This document shows positions 42,646-45,230 of a DNA stretch of 45,230 nucleotides, piece after piece. The stretch lies in NCBI GenBank assembly GCA_903642275.1, contig CAHJWK010000027.1, positions 1 to 45,230 on the forward strand, read 5' to 3'. The stretch comes from Chitinophagaceae bacterium (GTDB lineage: Bacteria; Bacteroidota; Bacteroidia; Chitinophagales; Chitinophagaceae). The first letter of the stretch is position 1, and each line of letters starts with the position of its first letter. Under the pieces are notes generated by a model, which searched no databases, had not been told where the DNA came from, and saw nothing but the letters and a program-made list of their open reading frames with translations. A program made the position numbers and the translations under genes.

Positions 42646-45230
42646 TTAAAATTTTACGTTCAATCCAAAAGTGAAAGTTCTTGCCTGCGGAACAGTATAA
42701 AAATCCTGGCCGCCGCCAATATTGGCAATAGTTTCTGTGTTCACTTCCGGGTCTCCGGGGTAATGCGTAATGGTTATTAAATTAGTGCCCATTACATACA
42801 ATCTTGCTGAAGTAAAATGCATGCGCTTAATAAAATTACCTGAATATGTATAACCAATACTTGCATTTTTAAGGCGTATGTATTCACCGTTATATAAAAA
42901 GCGAGATGAGTTTTGATAGCCTGAACCGTTAAAATATCCTATGCGTGGAATATTGGTTATATCACCGGGTTTTTTCCAGGAGTTAAGCTCATCAGTAGTT
43001 TCATTATCAAAGCCATTATATAAACCGCTTGACTGGTAAACACCTGCGGCATTATAGATTTCATTACCTGCTACAAACGAGAAGAAAATACTTAAATCAA
43101 GACCCTTGTAAGAGAACGTATTAGTTAAGCCGCCAGTCCATTTTGGGTTTGAATTACCAAGTGCAACTCTTTTCGCGGTACCATAATCAGTGGTTGGCTT
43201 TCCATCTTCACCCAAATACTGTGCATCGCCTGTTTTAGGGTCAACACCAATAAACTTTTGACCATAAAATTCTCCTATTGGTAAACCTTCAATGGCACGT
43301 TGCGTTAACCCGAAGCCGCCTTCAATAATTTGTCCGCCTATATTTAATACTGTATTTTGATTGAACGCAGCATTGGCTGATGTTGTCCATTTAAAATATT
43401 TGCCATCAATATTGGTTGATGTAATACCAACTTCAGCACCTTTATTGCGCATGTTGCCAAGATTTCTGGTAAGAATAGTATAACCCGTAGTCGCAGGTAC
43501 GTTTATGTTTAATAAAAGGTCAGATGTTTTTTTATAGTACACATCAACTTCACCTGATATGCGGCTATTTAAAAATCCAAAATCAATACCTGCATCTGAT
43601 TGAACTGTTTTCTCCCACTTTAAATCAGGATTAGGTAATTGTGATGGAATATAGCCGGGCAGTTCAGGATAATTACTTACCTTATACAAATTGAAATAAG
43701 AAGTGTTACCGATTTCTGCATTCCCGGTTAAACCATAACTTGCTCTTAATTTAAGAAAGCTCAATGTTTTGCTATCTTTTAAAAAGTTTTCATCGCTTAA
43801 AATCCAGCCGGCAGAGACTGCAGGAAACCACCCATAACGATTATTCGGACCAAAGCGTGAAGACCCGTCATCTCTTACACTTGCCGTTATTAAATATTTT
43901 TCATTAAACACATAATTAGCTCTTAAAAAATAAGACAAGAAATTATAACGGTCATCAGTTGATGTTGCTGCGGTGATTGAAGTTGTGCCGCTTAGATTTT
44001 TTATTTTATCTGACGGTGTTTGTTCTGCATTGGTTAAAGACTGCTTACTATCATTCTGCAGGTAGCTCATGCCAACCACGGCAGATACTTTATTCTTATC
44101 GCCAAGGTTTGGCGTATAGGTAAAATAGTTATTGGTATTATAAGTTGTAGCAAGAGAAATAATAGTATTTGCCTTGCCGATGCCTGCTCCATCTGTTGTT
44201 TGCTTGCCCTGGAATGCTTCCTGGTAAAGGTTAAGAATGTCTGCGCCAAACTCTGAACGAAATGCAAGCGATGGAATGATTGTAAGATTTGCATATACAT
44301 TACCCACCGTTCTGTTGGTAACCTGCCTGTCAGAATTAAATTTGGCATCGAATAAACCGTTAGGATAAAGCGTGTTGCTGTTTAATTCATGTGTAGTTGG
44401 GTCATACAAAGGATTAAGCGGTGGTTGAGCCACCAACTGGCCGGGTGTAGAAAAAGCATTATCTGTTGTAACCCTGTTTAACTGCGACCTGTCAACAGCA
44501 ATATTGATTCCTATAGAAAGGTTCTTAGTTGGATTATGTTCAAGGTTTATTCTTCCGCCATAACGATAAAATTTATTATTAATAACAATTGCATCCTGCG
44601 TATCATAAAAACCTGATGCAAAAAATCTTGTTTTATCATCACCGCCTGTAGCAGAAAGATTAATCTGGTTAGATGGTGCATTTTTATTCAGGGAAAGCTT
44701 TTGCCAGTTTGTATTTGTCTTATTATAATCACCACCATCTGCAAGATCACTCAAGCTAAGCCCATAAGTTGAATATAAGTTTCTATAATCTGCAACAGCA
44801 TCAGCTAAAGAGGCATACAGTCCATTGGTATAATCGTACAATGCATCACTTCTTATGCCCTGATCGTAAAATTTTATATACTCCGGCCCGTTCATGAAAT
44901 GTCTTTCTTTAGCCGGATTGCTGATGCCTGTATTTGCATCTAGCTCAAAAACTGTTTTCTGATTGTTGCGCCCTTTTTTGGTAGTTATTAAAACAACACC
45001 GTTCGCAGCACGTGCACCATAAATTGCAGAAGCAGATGCATCTTTTAATACTTCCACAGATTCAATATCATTAGGGTTTATATCGGCTAACGGATTTGTA
45101 TCGTCATTACCCGGATCAGATTGGCTTGTAGAAGTAATGGGCAAGCCATCAACCACATACAAAGGCTGGCTGTTTGCAGATATAGATGAAGTGCCCCGAA
45201 TTCTTATTTTAATGCCTTGCCCAACTTTAC
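42646..45230 (-). CDS. SusC/RagA TonB-dependent receptor, 5' end cut by window edge
   Basis: Outer-membrane channel that imports oligomers with energy from TonB; partner of the SusD protein. The frame is open to the right edge, so the carboxypeptidase-like domain, signal and TonB box lie outside the window. The visible N-terminal part reads [20 protein letters not shown], then [10 protein letters not shown] and [33 protein letters not shown], the plug-domain signature of SusC. The rest is a barrel of about 800 residues ending FTFGLNVKF. The TTG at 45162-45160 is inside the gene, not its start. Confidence 0.96.
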   Translation of the reverse strand, partial: KVGQGIKIRIRGTSSISANSQPLYVVDGLPITSTSQSDPGNDDTNPLADINPNDIESVEVLKDASASAIYGARAANGVVLITTKKGRNNQKTVFELDANTGISNPAKERHFMNGPEYIKFYDQGIRSDALYDYTNGLYASLADAVADYRNLYSTYGLSLSDLADGGDYNKTNTNWQKLSLNKNAPSNQINLSATGGDDKTRFFASGFYDTQDAIVINNKFYRYGGRINLEHNPTKNLSIGINIAVDRSQLNRVTTDNAFSTPGQLVAQPPLNPLYDPTTHELNSNTLYPNGLFDAKFNSDRQVTNRTVGNVYANLTIIPSLAFRSEFGADILNLYQEAFQGKQTTDGAGIGKANTIISLATTYNTNNYFTYTPNLGDKNKVSAVVGMSYLQNDSKQSLTNAEQTPSDKIKNLSGTTSITAATSTDDRYNFLSYFLRANYVFNEKYLITASVRDDGSSRFGPNNRYGWFPAVSAGWILSDENFLKDSKTLSFLKLRASYGLTGNAEIGNTSYFNLYKVSNYPELPGYIPSQLPNPDLKWEKTVQSDAGIDFGFLNSRISGEVDVYYKKTSDLLLNINVPATTGYTILTRNLGNMRNKGAEVGITSTNIDGKYFKWTTSANAAFNQNTVLNIGGQIIEGGFGLTQRAIEGLPIGEFYGQKFIGVDPKTGDAQYLGEDGKPTTDYGTAKRVALGNSNPKWTGGLTNTFSYKGLDLSIFFSFVAGNEIYNAAGVYQSSGLYNGFDNETTDELNSWKKPGDITNIPRIGYFNGSGYQNSSRFLYNGEYIRLKNASIGYTYSGNFIKRMHFTSARLYVMGTNLITITHYPGDPEVNTETIANIGGGQDFYTVPQARTFTFGLNVKF

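Noticed and set aside
41244-45230. SusC/SusD pair as part of a polysaccharide utilisation locus with GH20 or GH97
   Set aside because: The nearest hydrolase (GH20) is about 4.5 kb away with unrelated genes and several terminators between; the terminator at 41193 ends the operon.
1-45230. CRISPR arrays, tRNA or rRNA genes, prophage
   Set aside because: No regular spacer-repeat pattern, no T-loop-like GGTTCGAATC sequence and no phage structural, integrase or transposase gene was seen.

Overview
The window looks like chromosome from a low-GC member of the Bacteroidota, most likely the Chitinophagaceae. The basis is gene content (SusC/SusD pair, GH97, YXWGXW lipoprotein, DUF2490, DUF4142, TraB/GumN, Bacteroidota-type long SecA), start codons without obvious Shine-Dalgarno sequences, and a promoter before secA that fits the Bacteroidota TTG-N20-TAnnTTTG pattern. 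The family assignment is inference from sequence style, not from a database search. No tRNA, rRNA, CRISPR array or intact transposase was seen.

Layout. 1-4659 (minus): an ethanolamine block, permease then eutB then eutC, followed by lysA, which runs off the left edge. Upstream lies a membrane protein with a histidine-kinase H-box but no ATPase domain (4732-5556). 5679-10839: housekeeping genes scpB and atpG (minus), then secA (plus) with its own promoter and a strong terminator. 10895-16286 (plus): a VOC protein, a methyltransferase broken by several lesions, a DUF885 lipoprotein and a GH97 alpha-glucosidase. 16288-20600 (minus): a lysine-rich histone-like protein, an unexported metzincin-type metalloprotease, a DUF1223 protein, a beta-phosphoglucomutase-like HAD and gamma-glutamyltransferase.

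20601-27479 is the accessory part: long intergenic stretches, two families of interspersed hairpin repeats, small membrane proteins, two HEPN-like proteins (one apparently cut at its 5' end beside a repeated motif resembling an insertion-sequence end), DUF2490 and DUF4142 proteins. 27480-33782: an FMN reductase, a small lipoprotein, two adjacent DUF2382 stress-type proteins, and a maltose-type MFS transporter next to a cyclomaltodextrinase/neopullulanase-like GH13. 33890-40214 (minus): TraB/GumN protein, GH20 hexosaminidase, transglutaminase, a decayed SGNH hydrolase, two tandem barrel-like paralogs and a lipoprotein. 40287-40538 is an array of about twelve degenerate 21-bp repeats. 40609-45230 (minus): a small conserved protein and a SusD/SusC pair, the receptor running off the right edge.

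How genes work together. Permease plus EutBC would import ethanolamine and split it to acetaldehyde and ammonia without a microcompartment in view. GH97 and the MFS/GH13 pair fit maltooligosaccharide breakdown and uptake of the products, but they sit 14 kb apart. No single large undescribed system is evident. The best candidates for something new are the 21-bp phased array, the hairpin families with direct repeats around one membrane gene, the leaderless metzincin, and the kinase-like protein with no kinase domain.
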